A stretch of DNA of 64,000 bases from the NCBI GenBank assembly GCA_019218415.1, contig JAHUUL010000001.1, positions 62,001 to 126,000 on the forward strand, written 5' to 3'. Each line of letters opens with the position of its first letter. Positions within the stretch are counted from its first letter, which is position 1. The notes under the pieces are model-generated. The model did not search any database and was not told the DNA's origin. It saw only the letters and a list, made by a program, of their open reading frames with translations. Shown one piece after another: positions 27,514 through 36,878 of this stretch. Position numbers and translations under genes: made by a program. Source of the stretch: Dermabacteraceae bacterium TAE3-ERU27 (lineage in GTDB: Bacteria > Actinomycetota > Actinomycetes > Actinomycetales > Dermabacteraceae).

Positions 27514-28713
27514 TTAGGCGAGCGAAATATCGGCTATCAGGTTGCGTAGGAACGCCAGGCACTCGTCCAGCTGTTCGTAGCTGACGTATTCGTCAGCGGC
27601 ATGCGCCTGGGCGATGTCTCCGGGGCCGACCACCACCGCGCTCATACCGGCGGCCTCGTAGATGCCTGCCTCGGTACCATAGGTGACCTTTTCGCCCGTG
27701 GGGTGCGCGCCCAGCCGCACGGCGTAGAGCGCGGCCTCGGATTCGGGCCCGCTGGCCAGGCCCGACAGCAACGTAACGATCTCCAGTTCGGCTCCGACCA
27801 GGCTCGCGTCGCTGGCCGGATCATCCGGCACCGCCGCTTTCATCTGCGCATCCAAGCGGGCTATCTCGGCCTCGATCTTCGCCACGATGGGCGCCACCTC
27901 GATCTCGGGCAGCGCACGGAACTCGAAGTTTAGTTCCACCAGCTCAGGCACCGTATTGCGGGCTATGCCGCCGCGCACCACGTTCACCCCGCCGGTGGTG
28001 TACGGCACCGGGTAGGCGTCGTCGCGCGGGCCGTTCTCGCGCAGTTCATCGACCACCTCCCGGTGGAAGAACTCAATGAACTGCGCGGCGTAGCGGATGG
28101 CGTTAAGCCCGCGCGGCAGCAGCGAGGAATGCGCCGCGATCCCGCGGAAGGTCGCGGTAAAAGAGTTCATGGACTTATGCGCCCCGATAGCGCGCATGTT
28201 CGAGGGCTCCCCCACGAATGCGATACGCGGGTGAATCCCCAGCTGTACAAGCTGGCCGACGAGCGCACGGGCACCGTCCGCCGTGACCTCCTCGTCCCAA
28301 GTCACGCCCACGTGAATAGGCTCGCGGAGCCGGGCCGACGCTATCTCCGGCGCTACGCAGGCTACGAGCGCCAGAAACGCTTTCATGTCGCATGCCCCGC
28401 GCCCGTAGATGCGCCCATCGCGCTCCGTCGGCATAAACGGCGGGGTGGTCCAGGCCTGCCCCTCCACGGGCACGCAGTCCGCGTGACCCGCCAGCAAGAC
28501 GCCACCCTCCAGGCTGCCATCCGCGGCGGGGAAGCTCGCCACCAGGTTCGCCTTCGCTCCGTCGGGCTCCACGAAACGGTGCACCTGCGCGCCCGCCGCC
28601 GCGAAGGTGTCTTCCAGCAGCGCGATAACGGGCAGGGTGCCTTTCGCGGAGGTTGTATCTAGCGCCAACAGCGCGCTCACGGCGGCGCGCGGCTCGGTGG
28701 GGAGTGCAGTCAT
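27514..28713 (-). CDS. argE: Acetylornithine deacetylase (M20 family)
   Basis: A 399-residue metallopeptidase-fold enzyme. The metal-binding motifs are clear: LLAGHADCVPVEGQAWTTPP (first His/Asp), GRGACDMKAFLALVA (bridging Asp), then VTWDEEVTADGA (catalytic Glu-Glu) and FVGEPSN. These match ArgE, which removes acetate from N-acetylornithine in arginine synthesis; other M20 amidases are possible because no arg genes are adjacent. The dimerisation domain lies at ~180-290. It is preceded by the Mrp-operon terminator at 28742-28767, so it is likely to have its own promoter in that 150-base gap. Confidence 0.78.
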   Translation of the reverse strand: MTALPTEPRAAVSALLALDTTSAKGTLPVIALLEDTFAAAGAQVHRFVEPDGAKANLVASFPAADGSLEGGVLLAGHADCVPVEGQAWTTPPFMPTERDGRIYGRGACDMKAFLALVACVAPEIASARLREPIHVGVTWDEEVTADGARALVGQLVQLGIHPRIAFVGEPSNMRAIGAHKSMNSFTATFRGIAAHSSLLPRGLNAIRYAAQFIEFFHREVVDELRENGPRDDAYPVPYTTGGVNVVRGGIARNTVPELVELNFEFRALPEIEVAPIVAKIEAEIARLDAQMKAAVPDDPASDASLVGAELEIVTLLSGLASGPESEAALYAVRLGAHPTGEKVTYGTEAGIYEAAGMSAVVVGPGDIAQAHAADEYVSYEQLDECLAFLRNLIADISLA

Positions 28714-28741
28714 GCCACCAGGTTACGCCGAGCCTGAAGGA

Positions 28742-28767
28742 ATGGGGCCGTAATGTTACGGCCCCAT
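28742..28767 (-). terminator. Hairpin between the Mrp operon and argE
   Basis: A perfect inverted repeat of twelve bases per arm (ATGGGGCCGTAA and TTACGGCCCCAT) with only two bases between the arms. It lies 99 bases after the mrpG stop on the minus strand. A clear T-run is lacking on either side. Confidence 0.65.
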
Positions 28768-28865
28768 AGCTTCGGCTGTTTTAAGCCGCTTACCCGCTCC
28801 CCTGCGCGCCGCCCCGGCTATCAGTCCAGACCCGGCTACCCGTCGGGACCGGCTGCCGGGCGCTC

Positions 28866-29228
28866 TCAGGCGCGGTCGGCGCTGATGTCGGGCTGTACCG
28901 CGAGGTCCTGCGGGCTGGTGCGCGGGTCGATCTCCGCTCCCGACATGTAGGCGGCGCGCGCCAGCACGTTGGAGGCAACGGAGGAAACGATGATCAGGGC
29001 AAGCACCGTCAGTACGGCGCGGGCCAGGTAGAGCCAGGAGAAGCCGTCATAGGTGGTGTGGTAGATAAACGCCGCGCAAACGATCAGCGGGAGGCCGACG
29101 CCGGTGGCTACGCCGAGCACGTTGATGCGGGTGTAACCGTCACGCGCCCGGAACATGGCCACGGCCGATACCAGGGTGGCCAGCGCGCCGACTATGAGCA
29201 GCAGCGAAATGATGATGTCTATCAGCAT
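28866..29228 (-). CDS. mrpG: Mrp Na+/H+ antiporter subunit G
   Basis: A 120-residue membrane protein with three hydrophobic segments, the length and pattern of MrpG/MnhG. The motif MFRARDGYTRINVLGVATGVGLPLI matches the conserved R-x2-D-x2-TR-x-N/H-x4-T-x3-G signature of the family. It is a small structural subunit of the multi-protein cation/proton antiporter. It is the last gene of the operon, two bases after mrpF. The C-terminal ~25 residues form a short hydrophilic tail. Confidence 0.88.
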   Translation of the reverse strand: MLIDIIISLLLIVGALATLVSAVAMFRARDGYTRINVLGVATGVGLPLIVCAAFIYHTTYDGFSWLYLARAVLTVLALIIVSSVASNVLARAAYMSGAEIDPRTSPQDLAVQPDISADRA

Positions 29229-29230
29229 GT

Positions 29231-29497
29231 TTAGCGCCTTCCACGGGTGAGGATGCGGGCAAGCGCGATGGTCGCGAGCACGCCCAGCAGGGACGCGATC
29301 AGGGTGGCGTCAATTACCACGGTGGAGGGGGTCAGGATTCCCAGGATCACCATGATGCCGATGGCGCAGAAGAACACGAGGTCGCCCACCACGGCGCGGC
29401 TCGCGCCGTCCTTGCTGGAGGCGATGCGCAGCAGGCCGAGCAGGATCGTGAACGCCAGCAGCACGATGGCGATCCCGGCGGAAATGGTCACGATCAT
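29231..29497 (-). CDS. mrpF: Mrp Na+/H+ antiporter subunit F
   Basis: An 88-residue membrane protein with three hydrophobic segments. SRAVVGDLVFFCAIGIMVILG matches the R-x-V-x2-D central segment of MrpF/MnhF. It belongs to the membrane arm of the antiporter. Its start overlaps the mrpE stop by four bases, consistent with coupled translation. Confidence 0.87.
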   Translation of the reverse strand: MIVTISAGIAIVLLAFTILLGLLRIASSKDGASRAVVGDLVFFCAIGIMVILGILTPSTVVIDATLIASLLGVLATIALARILTRGRR

Positions 29498-29907
29498 GCT
29501 TTCTCCTTCGGGTCGTTCGCGTGCCGACGCTGGTATTCGTATTCGGCCTCGCGCGCCAGGCGCGCCCCCTCCTTGCCGCGAGAGGCCCGCAGCAAACGGT
29601 CCTCCATGTCGCGCAGGGAGGCGACTACGTCTTCGCGGCTGTCCGCGAACATGGCGTGCACGTAGAGGGTCGCCCCCTCTTCCGAGTTTCCGGAGGCCGT
29701 ACCGAGCACCAGCGTGCCGGGGGTAATCGTGATCGACGAGGCGAGCGCGATTACCTCGAAATCGTAGGTTCCAGCCAGGTGGTATTCGATGATGGCCGGT
29801 TTGGTGGAGGTGCCGGGGGTGAACGCTTCCACGGCGATCCGCAGCGATCCCGCGACGATCTCACGCAGAATGAACAGCAGGTAACTGGCCCAGTAGAAGA
29901 TACGCAT
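29494..29907 (-). CDS. mrpE: Mrp Na+/H+ antiporter subunit E
   Basis: A 137-residue protein with one or two N-terminal membrane segments (SYLLFILREIVAGSLRIAVE) and a soluble part containing ITPGTLVLGTAS, the ITxTPGT-type motif of MrpE/MnhE, followed by LYVHAMFADS. It is slightly shorter at the N-terminus than the usual ~160 residues of the family. The last ~35 residues are charged. It begins at ATG 29907, sharing a base with the mrpD stop. Confidence 0.87.
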   Translation of the reverse strand: MRIFYWASYLLFILREIVAGSLRIAVEAFTPGTSTKPAIIEYHLAGTYDFEVIALASSITITPGTLVLGTASGNSEEGATLYVHAMFADSREDVVASLRDMEDRLLRASRGKEGARLAREAEYEYQRRHANDPKEKA

Positions 29908-31451
29908 TACTTACCGAGCACCACCTTCACGTAGGTATCGACATCTATCAGCGAGTGCGCCGCGGCCTGGAAGTAGGGCATGATCAGCCCGATTCCCAGG
30001 AACATCGCTACGGAGACACCCATCATCGCCACGCTGGGGGCGGCCAGGGAGAACGGAATACGTACCGTGTCGGGCAGCGGCACCGCGTCGCCTCGACCGC
30101 GCGATTCGTCGTCAGGCCGATAGGTTTCCATCGGCGCGCCCCAGGCGGTTGTGCGCCATACCTGCTGCAGCGCCAGCATGGAGCCGATGGACGCCAAAAT
30201 TACCGCGCCGATCAGCACGTAGGCGGTGTCTATCCCCTGGGCGCCGACCAGCGGGGCGGTGGCTTTCGCCCCGGCCGCGTTGACGAGCGCCAGCTTGCCC
30301 CACAGACCGGAGGTGGGGGGCAGACCGACCAGCGAGAAGAAGCCGAGCGCTATCACGGTAATCACTACCGGATCGCGCCTGGCCAGGCCGCGAATGTAGT
30401 CGAGCCTGCCGGTGCCGTAGACGTGTTCGATCGCGCCGGTGCTCATCACAAGGGCCGACATGGTGACGATGTGGTGCACCATGTAGAGAATGCCTGCGGC
30501 GAGGGAGATCTCCGTCAGCAGCACCAGACCGATCAGGATGTGGCCGACGCCCGCCACCATCTGGAACGCCAGCGCGGAACGCAGCCAGCGCGACGCGGTG
30601 GTGGAGAACGCCCCGACCACCATGGTGACGACCACCAGCGCGGTGAATAGCCCCAGGAAGGGGATGCCGTCGCGGAACGTCACGGAGACAATCCGATACA
30701 TCGCAACCAGCGCCACCTTGGTGTGCAGGGCGCTAAACAGGGCCATGATGCCGGCCGACGTGGCCGGGTAGGAACGCGGCAGCCAGCCGTGCACCGGCAC
30801 CACACCGGCTTTCACGGCGAGCGCGAGCAGCACGATTCCGAGCGCCGCGGCGGTGACCGGGTTGTGGTTGCCCGCGCCGCTCAGCAGCGCCAGGTTGACG
30901 GTGCCCGCGGTGCCGTAGACCATGCCTACGCCGATCAGCAGCACGGTGGAAGTGAGCAGGTTTACCAGCACGAACATGCGGCCCACGCCGAGTCTGCGCC
31001 AGGTGCCGGTGACGGCGATCAGCGCATAGGACGGCATCAGCATGACCTCTACCCAGACGAACAGGTTGAAGAGGTCGCCGGTGAGCAGCGCCCCGTTCAC
31101 GCCCGCCAGCAGCAGCAGGGTGAGCGCGGGGACGGCGCGGTAGCGGATCTCTCCGGTGCGGGTCATGAACCAGATCGCGGCCCCTCCCGCGAGGGAGGTG
31201 ACCATCAGCATGAGCGCGGAGAAGCTATCGCTGACGAACGGGATCGCGATGCCCTCCACGTACCCGCCCACGTTGTGGGCGATTACCGGGGTTTCCTGGT
31301 GGGTGGCTAGGAGCCAGCCGCCACCGGCAAAGATCAGGGTCGGCACCAGCGTCAGCACCGCCAGCTGGAAGCGGCGCTGACGGAAGATGATGGTGAGGGC
31401 GGCCCCCGCCATCGGTATCGCTACGAAGAGCGGTAGTAGGACAGGGTTCAT
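29907..31451 (-). CDS. mrpD: Mrp Na+/H+ antiporter subunit D
   Basis: A 514-residue subunit with about fourteen membrane segments, homologous to complex I NuoN/NuoL-type antiporter modules. Key regions are FVWVEVMLMPSYALIAVTG with the conserved membrane Glu, then KAGVVPVHGWLPRSYPATSAG carrying the conserved Lys and the HxWLP motif, and the broken-helix region near ALVMSTGAIEHVYGT. It forms one of the proton/cation channels. It overlaps mrpC by four bases. Confidence 0.9.
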   Translation of the reverse strand: MNPVLLPLFVAIPMAGAALTIIFRQRRFQLAVLTLVPTLIFAGGGWLLATHQETPVIAHNVGGYVEGIAIPFVSDSFSALMLMVTSLAGGAAIWFMTRTGEIRYRAVPALTLLLLAGVNGALLTGDLFNLFVWVEVMLMPSYALIAVTGTWRRLGVGRMFVLVNLLTSTVLLIGVGMVYGTAGTVNLALLSGAGNHNPVTAAALGIVLLALAVKAGVVPVHGWLPRSYPATSAGIMALFSALHTKVALVAMYRIVSVTFRDGIPFLGLFTALVVVTMVVGAFSTTASRWLRSALAFQMVAGVGHILIGLVLLTEISLAAGILYMVHHIVTMSALVMSTGAIEHVYGTGRLDYIRGLARRDPVVITVIALGFFSLVGLPPTSGLWGKLALVNAAGAKATAPLVGAQGIDTAYVLIGAVILASIGSMLALQQVWRTTAWGAPMETYRPDDESRGRGDAVPLPDTVRIPFSLAAPSVAMMGVSVAMFLGIGLIMPYFQAAAHSLIDVDTYVKVVLGK

Positions 31452-31780
31452 GATTCGTGCGTCTCCCCCGTGTTCGGGTGGTGGGCGACGTCGTCATTGT
31501 GGCCAATGACGGCGAGCGCCAGCATGAAGATGGTGACGGCGAGCGTGATCACGATGGAGGTAAGCACGAACGCCTGCGGGAGCGGATCTGCCATTTGCTG
31601 CGCCGAGGTGGCGTTGGTGAGCGGTTCCCCGCGCCAGCCGGGAACGCCCGTGACCAGCAGCATCAGGTTTACCGCGTGGCTTATCAGGCCCATGCCGAAG
31701 ACGGCGCGCACCATGGAACGCTGCAGCATCAGGTAGACGCCGCCCGCCACGAGCACGGTTACGGTGAGGGAAATTATCAT
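31448..31780 (-). CDS. mrpC: Mrp Na+/H+ antiporter subunit C
   Basis: A 110-residue homologue of NuoK with three membrane segments. MVRAVFGMGLISHAVNLMLL and the later DPLPQAFVLTSIVITLAVTI are the typical MrpC motifs, including the D-P-L-P-Q-A-L/F-V-L-T-x-I-V-I signature. Its ATG at 31780 shares a base with the mrpA stop, and its own stop overlaps mrpD. A 13-residue hydrophilic C-terminus follows the last helix. Confidence 0.9.
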   Translation of the reverse strand: MIISLTVTVLVAGGVYLMLQRSMVRAVFGMGLISHAVNLMLLVTGVPGWRGEPLTNATSAQQMADPLPQAFVLTSIVITLAVTIFMLALAVIGHNDDVAHHPNTGETHES

Positions 31781-34779
31781 CAGCGGCCTGGCTCCTCGGG
31801 TCGGGTTCCGTCAGAAACATGGCTGGTGGAAGCGCCGACGCGGGCGCGCCGTTTGGCGACGCGGGCCTGCCAGCGTTTGCCGCGCACGGTACGTAGCGGG
31901 TGGGGCAGTTCGCCCTCGAACGCTTCGTCGGCGCGTTCCCTGGTCTGTTCTTCCCGACCGGTACGGTCCAGCAGGCCGGAGGTGCCGAGCAGGTTAAAGC
32001 TCATCATGACCAGGCCGAGCACGGCGAGGTAGACGCCGATATCGAACACCATGGAGCTAGAGACGTGCTCGGGGCCGATGTGGCCGTGCATGGCGTCGAG
32101 GAAGCCGGTTTCCAGGTATCCGGCCAGGCCGGTGCCGATGGCGATCAGGATGCCGAAGCCGATCAGCAGGATAGGCAGACGCGGCGGGCCGATCTGGCGA
32201 TCTTCCGAGGTGGAAAGGTAGATCAGGCCGATGATCGCGGAACCGACGAGGGCCGCGATGAAGCCACCGCCGGGCGCGTTGTGGCCGCGCAGGAACAGTC
32301 CGAGCGAAATCAGAATCAGGATCGGGGTAAGCACCCGCACCATGAACTGCACGGCCGCCGCGTTGCCCCAGGCCGACATGATTGCGCGATGCGCGGGGCT
32401 GCCCTTGGGGCGCAGCGGGATCTCCGGTGCGGGCACGTAGTTGCGGTCCTCCTCCGGGGAGGGGTCCAGGAACTCGTGGCGCACGGTAGATAGGACAGCC
32501 ACGATCGCGATACCGGCCATGCCGAGCACCGCGAGCTCACCCATCGTGTCGAAGGCACGGAACTCCACCAGGATCACGTTCACGATGTTGTGGCCGCCGG
32601 TGATGTCGTGGGCGTGGTTAATGTATTCGAGCGCCAGGTCGGAACGGCTGCGGCGCGCGGCGAACATGTAGGTGATACCGCCCGCCGCGAGACCGGCGGC
32701 AATGGCGATCACGGTGATGATGGGGCGACGCCGCCAGCCCGCCTTACCGAACGTGAGCGGGAGCTTCTGCAGCACCAGCATGATCACGATGACGGTGAGG
32801 GATTCGACGAGCAGCTGGGTGAGCGCCACGTCCGGCGCGCCGAGCGCCAGTATCTGCACGGTCACCACGATGCCTACCGCGCTCAGGGCAACGGTGGCCG
32901 ACAGGCGCGAATCGGTGCTGCAAACCAGGAACACGGCGCAGCTGATCAGGACCAGCACGAGCAGGTCGATCGGCTGGTTCAGGTTCGGCTGTAGCGGTGC
33001 CAGGGAGCCGCGCACGGTCAGGAACGACGCCGCCACCAGCACGGTCAGGCTGACCACGATGGAGGCCAGGTGGCGCATCGGATCGTCGCTGGCGATCGGC
33101 TTGGCGAGCGCCCGGCCGAGTTTGCCGCTGAGCGTGTGCACGCCGTCGATTACGTCGGCACCCGTGAACAGGAACGGATTCTCTTCGCACCAGGCGAAGA
33201 AGCGGCCACGCACCAGGGTGAGCGCGATACCGGCGGTGACGATGATGAGCGTCAGCCCCAGTTCGGGGGTGACGCCGTGGAACAGCGCCAGGTGGACGCC
33301 GTGCCCGGCCTCGCCGTGCCCGCCGAATGCCGCGCGGGTGGCCTGCGCGATCGGGGTGTCCAGGACGCCGACCAGGATGCCGAGCGGCAGGCTGGCGACG
33401 ATGGGCAGCGCGGCGGCGCCGAGCATGATCGGATCCACCGGGTGCAGGTCGCGTTCGGCCGCTTCCGCGCCGCCTCGGGCGTCAACGAAGCCGTTGAGCA
33501 CGATCTTGGCGCAGTAGGTGAAGGTAAGGACGGAGGCGGCGGCGATGCCGAGCGCCACGGCCCAGCCCAGGGAGCTGCCGTAGGGTGAATCCAGCGCGCC
33601 CGTCAGCAGCGATTCCTTGGAAACGAAGCCGAGCATGGGCGGCAGGCCCGCCATCGAGGCGCAGCCCAGGATGGTGACGGTGAAGCTGACCGGCATGTAG
33701 CGGTAAAGCGCGGGAAGACGACGCAGATCGCGGGTGTGCGCGGTGTGGTCGATGACGCCAACCATCATGAACAGGCCCGACTTGAACAGGGCGTGCGCGA
33801 TGGTGTGCAGCACGGCCGCCATAACGGCGATTTCGGTGCCGACGCCGATCACGGCCACGATCAGGCCTAGCTGGCTCACGGTCGAGTAGGCCATCAGCTT
33901 CTTCACGTCGCTCTGCTGCAGTGCGAACCAGCCGCCGATAAACGCCGTGACCAGACCCGCCGGGATCAAAATGGCGTGCCAGAGGTAGGTGTCGTGGAAT
34001 GCCGGGGTGAAGCGCAGCAGTAGGAAGATGCCGGCCTTCACCACGGCCGCCGCGTGCAGGTATGCGGAGACGGGGGTGGCTGCCGCCATCGCGTCGGGCA
34101 GCCAGACATGGAACGGGAACTGGGCCGACTTCGTGCAGGCCGCGAGCGCCACGAGGGCTGCGATCAGGGCCGTGAACGCGGGATCGTCCGCCCACACGCT
34201 GGAGGTCAGGACCTCGTGCACGTTGCCGGTGCCGATCTTGCCGATCATCAGCCCGACCGCCGCGAGCAGCAGCAGCCCGCCGATGAAGGTGATCAGCAGG
34301 GTACGCATCGAGGGCGCTTCCCCACCCACCCCGGAGCGGGCGATCAGCAGGAAGGAGGCGAGGCTGGTCAGTTCCCAGCAGATGTACAGCAGCACCAGGT
34401 CGTTAGCGAGCACCAGGCCGACCATGGCCAGGGTGAACACGGCCATCACCAGGTAGAAGCTGAGCTGCGGCCCCTCATCCAGGTATTTGGTGGAATAGAC
34501 GAACACGACCGCGCCGATGATGAGGGCGATCAGGGTGAATAGCACCCCGAGGCCGTCGGCGCGCAGCGCGAACTCCACTCCCAACTGGGGAATCCAGGGA
34601 ACGCTGAATTCGGGGGTCTTACCGTTTAGGACTTCAGTGACGGCAGGCAGGAAGACGGCGGTCGCAACCAGGTAGAACGCAGCCAGCGGCCAACCCAGAG
34701 CGCGGCCCAACGGGCGCGACATCAGGGGCGTGAGTGCCACCGCTGCGGCTAGCACAGCAAGGGTCCAGACAAGGGTCAC
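31780..34779 (-). CDS. mrpA: Mrp Na+/H+ antiporter fused subunits A and B
   Basis: A 999-residue membrane protein. Residues ~1-600 are the NuoL-like antiporter domain (LYICWELTSLASFLLI with the membrane Glu, then KSAQFPFHVWLPDAMAAATP). Residues ~600-780 hold the DUF4040/MbhE region (VALTQLLVESLTVIVIMLVL and FDTMGELAVLGMAGIAIVAV). Residues ~820-935 are an MrpB/MnhB domain (LFLRGHNAPGGGFIAALVGS). No separate mrpB is present, so the operon order A/B-C-D-E-F-G is complete with six genes. A charged, Arg-rich tail of about 65 residues follows. The start is GTG 34779. The complex drives Na+ or K+ export with proton uptake, supporting pH and salt tolerance. Confidence 0.9.
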   Translation of the reverse strand: MTLVWTLAVLAAAVALTPLMSRPLGRALGWPLAAFYLVATAVFLPAVTEVLNGKTPEFSVPWIPQLGVEFALRADGLGVLFTLIALIIGAVVFVYSTKYLDEGPQLSFYLVMAVFTLAMVGLVLANDLVLLYICWELTSLASFLLIARSGVGGEAPSMRTLLITFIGGLLLLAAVGLMIGKIGTGNVHEVLTSSVWADDPAFTALIAALVALAACTKSAQFPFHVWLPDAMAAATPVSAYLHAAAVVKAGIFLLLRFTPAFHDTYLWHAILIPAGLVTAFIGGWFALQQSDVKKLMAYSTVSQLGLIVAVIGVGTEIAVMAAVLHTIAHALFKSGLFMMVGVIDHTAHTRDLRRLPALYRYMPVSFTVTILGCASMAGLPPMLGFVSKESLLTGALDSPYGSSLGWAVALGIAAASVLTFTYCAKIVLNGFVDARGGAEAAERDLHPVDPIMLGAAALPIVASLPLGILVGVLDTPIAQATRAAFGGHGEAGHGVHLALFHGVTPELGLTLIIVTAGIALTLVRGRFFAWCEENPFLFTGADVIDGVHTLSGKLGRALAKPIASDDPMRHLASIVVSLTVLVAASFLTVRGSLAPLQPNLNQPIDLLVLVLISCAVFLVCSTDSRLSATVALSAVGIVVTVQILALGAPDVALTQLLVESLTVIVIMLVLQKLPLTFGKAGWRRRPIITVIAIAAGLAAGGITYMFAARRSRSDLALEYINHAHDITGGHNIVNVILVEFRAFDTMGELAVLGMAGIAIVAVLSTVRHEFLDPSPEEDRNYVPAPEIPLRPKGSPAHRAIMSAWGNAAAVQFMVRVLTPILILISLGLFLRGHNAPGGGFIAALVGSAIIGLIYLSTSEDRQIGPPRLPILLIGFGILIAIGTGLAGYLETGFLDAMHGHIGPEHVSSSMVFDIGVYLAVLGLVMMSFNLLGTSGLLDRTGREEQTRERADEAFEGELPHPLRTVRGKRWQARVAKRRARVGASTSHVSDGTRPEEPGR

Positions 34780-34890
34780 AGCCGCTCATCCTTCCGGCAG
34801 CCGAGGGGCATATTCGGGAAGGCAAGCATGGGGCGATACTAGCAAGTGCCTGCGGGGCTACCGCGAAAAAGTCCCGGGATCGGCGAATAC

Positions 34891-35976
34891 TCACACGTCA
34901 GAGGTACTTTTTGCCTCTTCCGGGGAGGGATCTGCGGCCAGGAAAGCGTTAAACCAGCGGGCGCGCGGGTCCGCGTCTACAAGCAGGCTCTTCACGAACA
35001 GGGTCATGGGGACCGACAGCAGCGCGCCCGCCGCCCCCAGCACCCAAGACCAGAACATGACCGACAGGAACGAGACGGAGGCGTTGACCCCGACGGCCTT
35101 GCCGGTGACGCGCGGCTGCACCAGCCCCTGTAGGACCATCGCCACGCCGGTGCACACCGCGACCACCGCGACGGCGGTCGGCACTCCCTGCGCAAACAGG
35201 GCCATCAGGGTGGGCGGCACCATCGCGAAAATGAAGCCGATGTTCGGAATGTAGTTTGCGAGGAAAAGCAGTACGGCCCAGACGGCGGGCATGGGCACGC
35301 CCAGCAGCCAGAGGGCAACACCGTCTATCGCCGCCACGACGGCCCCGAACAGCGTGGTCACGATCCAGTAGGTGCGCACGCTGTGGGAGAAATCGAGCAG
35401 GGCCTCCGCGATTCCGGGGTGGCGTACCGCCACCGCCGAGAGCCTGTCGCGCAGGCTCAGGGAGTCGAGGGCGAAGAAGATCAGCACCGCCACCGCCGTG
35501 CCGAGCAGGCCGCTCACGCTGCTTACGGAACTGAGCGCCTGGTTCAGCACCCCCATGATGTTGGAGGCGTCGAACTTAGATACCCAGTCGTTTATCTGTT
35601 CCTGGCCCATCCCGAGCCTGCCGAGCTGGTCGAAGATGTCTGATAGCAGGGCGTTAAACTCACCGGAATATTCGGGCAGCTTCGCCACCAGCTGCGCTAT
35701 CGCCCAGCCGATGATCGCGAAAAAGGAAAACAGCGCCACCAGCACGAGCATCATGTTTAGCAGGGCCCCGAAAATTACGGGGACCCCCCGCTTGGTGAAG
35801 AACGCGCCCACCGGGTGCACCGCGATCAGCAGGTTAAGTGCCAAAAACACCGGCACGATCAGCGGGGCTGTCTCCTGCATTCCCTGTAGGGCCAGCCAGG
35901 CTGAGGCCATGCCGACCAGCAGCAGCAGGGCGCGCGGAATGAGCGGTGCGCTCTGCGCCGCCTGCTCCTTAGTCAC
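34891..35976 (-). CDS. AI-2E family (PerM/YdbI-like) membrane protein
   Basis: A 361-residue protein with about eight hydrophobic segments arranged as in the PerM/UPF0118 family: two at the N-terminus, a long hydrophilic region (residues ~75-155), then a bundle including FGAVVAAIDGVALWLLGVPMP and FLANYIPNIGFIFAMVPPTL (the family's conserved N-Y-I-P-x-I/G). Members export diverse small molecules, including autoinducer-2 in E. coli, or act as Na+/H+ antiporters; the substrate here is unknown. GTG 35976 overlaps the ppk2 stop by eight bases, so it is the last gene of a lysX-ppk2-perM unit. Confidence 0.82.
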   Translation of the reverse strand: MTKEQAAQSAPLIPRALLLLVGMASAWLALQGMQETAPLIVPVFLALNLLIAVHPVGAFFTKRGVPVIFGALLNMMLVLVALFSFFAIIGWAIAQLVAKLPEYSGEFNALLSDIFDQLGRLGMGQEQINDWVSKFDASNIMGVLNQALSSVSSVSGLLGTAVAVLIFFALDSLSLRDRLSAVAVRHPGIAEALLDFSHSVRTYWIVTTLFGAVVAAIDGVALWLLGVPMPAVWAVLLFLANYIPNIGFIFAMVPPTLMALFAQGVPTAVAVVAVCTGVAMVLQGLVQPRVTGKAVGVNASVSFLSVMFWSWVLGAAGALLSVPMTLFVKSLLVDADPRARWFNAFLAADPSPEEAKSTSDV

Positions 35977-36835
35977 CGGAGGTTTCTTCTTTCTGGCTGG
36001 ACTTCTTTTTCTTTTCCAGATCCGCCGCGACGTCCTCTACGTAGACGTAATCGCTGCGGTCGGGGCGCTCGTATCCCTGTTCCGGCGGGCGGGAGGGAAT
36101 CTCAATCTTCTTCGGTTCGATGAACTCCCACGGGATCCGGTGCAGGATGTCATTGATGACGTTGATGCGCGAGCGCTTCTTGTCCTCGCTCTCCACCGTG
36201 TACCAGCGCGCCCAGGGGGTGTCGGTCGCGGCGAACATGGCGTCCTTCGCGCGGGAGTAGTCCTCCCAGCGGCTGATGGATTCGACGTCCATCGGGGAGA
36301 GCTTCCAGCGGCGCATCGGATCCTCTGCGCGGGAACGGAAGCGCGCCTCCTGTTCCTCGTCCGACACGGAGAACCAGTATTTGATCAGGCGAATACCGTC
36401 CTCTACCAGCATGCGCTCGAAGTCGGGGGCCTGCCGCAGGAAGCGGTGGTACTGCACCTCGTTGCAAAAGCCCATGACGCACTCAACGCCTGCGCGGTTG
36501 TACCAGGAACGGTCGAAGATGACGATTTCCCCGGCGGCGGGCAGGTGCTGGATATAGCGCTGGAAGTACCACTGGGTTTTTTCTCGCTCGGTGGGCGCGG
36601 GCAGCGCCACGATCCGGCAGTGGCGGGGGTTCAGGTACTGGGTGATCCGCTTAATCGCGGAGCCCTTTCCTGCCGCATCGCGCCCCTCGAAGATCAGGCA
36701 GACCCGCTCTCCCTTTTCGATCACCCACTGCTGCATGGCGACGAGTTCGGCCTGCAGGCGCGCAAGCTCCTTCTCGTAGCGGTCCTTATCCAGCTTGGGA
36801 GGCTTACCGGGTATCAGCTGATCGTTGCGTGACAT
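35969..36835 (-). CDS. ppk2: Polyphosphate kinase 2
   Basis: A 288-residue P-loop kinase. It has Walker A FEGRDAAGKGSAIKRI, the lid-region TEREKTQWYFQRY, and Walker B IFDRSWYNRAGVE, with the downstream WKLSPMD segment, all diagnostic of PPK2. It uses polyphosphate to phosphorylate nucleoside mono- or diphosphates, or runs in reverse. A single domain indicates class I or III. The C-terminal ~40 residues are charged. It begins 44 bases after the lysX stop and overlaps the PerM-like gene, suggesting one transcript for the three. Confidence 0.88.
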   Translation of the reverse strand: MSRNDQLIPGKPPKLDKDRYEKELARLQAELVAMQQWVIEKGERVCLIFEGRDAAGKGSAIKRITQYLNPRHCRIVALPAPTEREKTQWYFQRYIQHLPAAGEIVIFDRSWYNRAGVECVMGFCNEVQYHRFLRQAPDFERMLVEDGIRLIKYWFSVSDEEQEARFRSRAEDPMRRWKLSPMDVESISRWEDYSRAKDAMFAATDTPWARWYTVESEDKKRSRINVINDILHRIPWEFIEPKKIEIPSRPPEQGYERPDRSDYVYVEDVAADLEKKKKSSQKEETSGD

Positions 36836-36878
36836 GGCTAAAGATTAACCCACCCGCGCCCCCTGCGGGGTGTGCGCT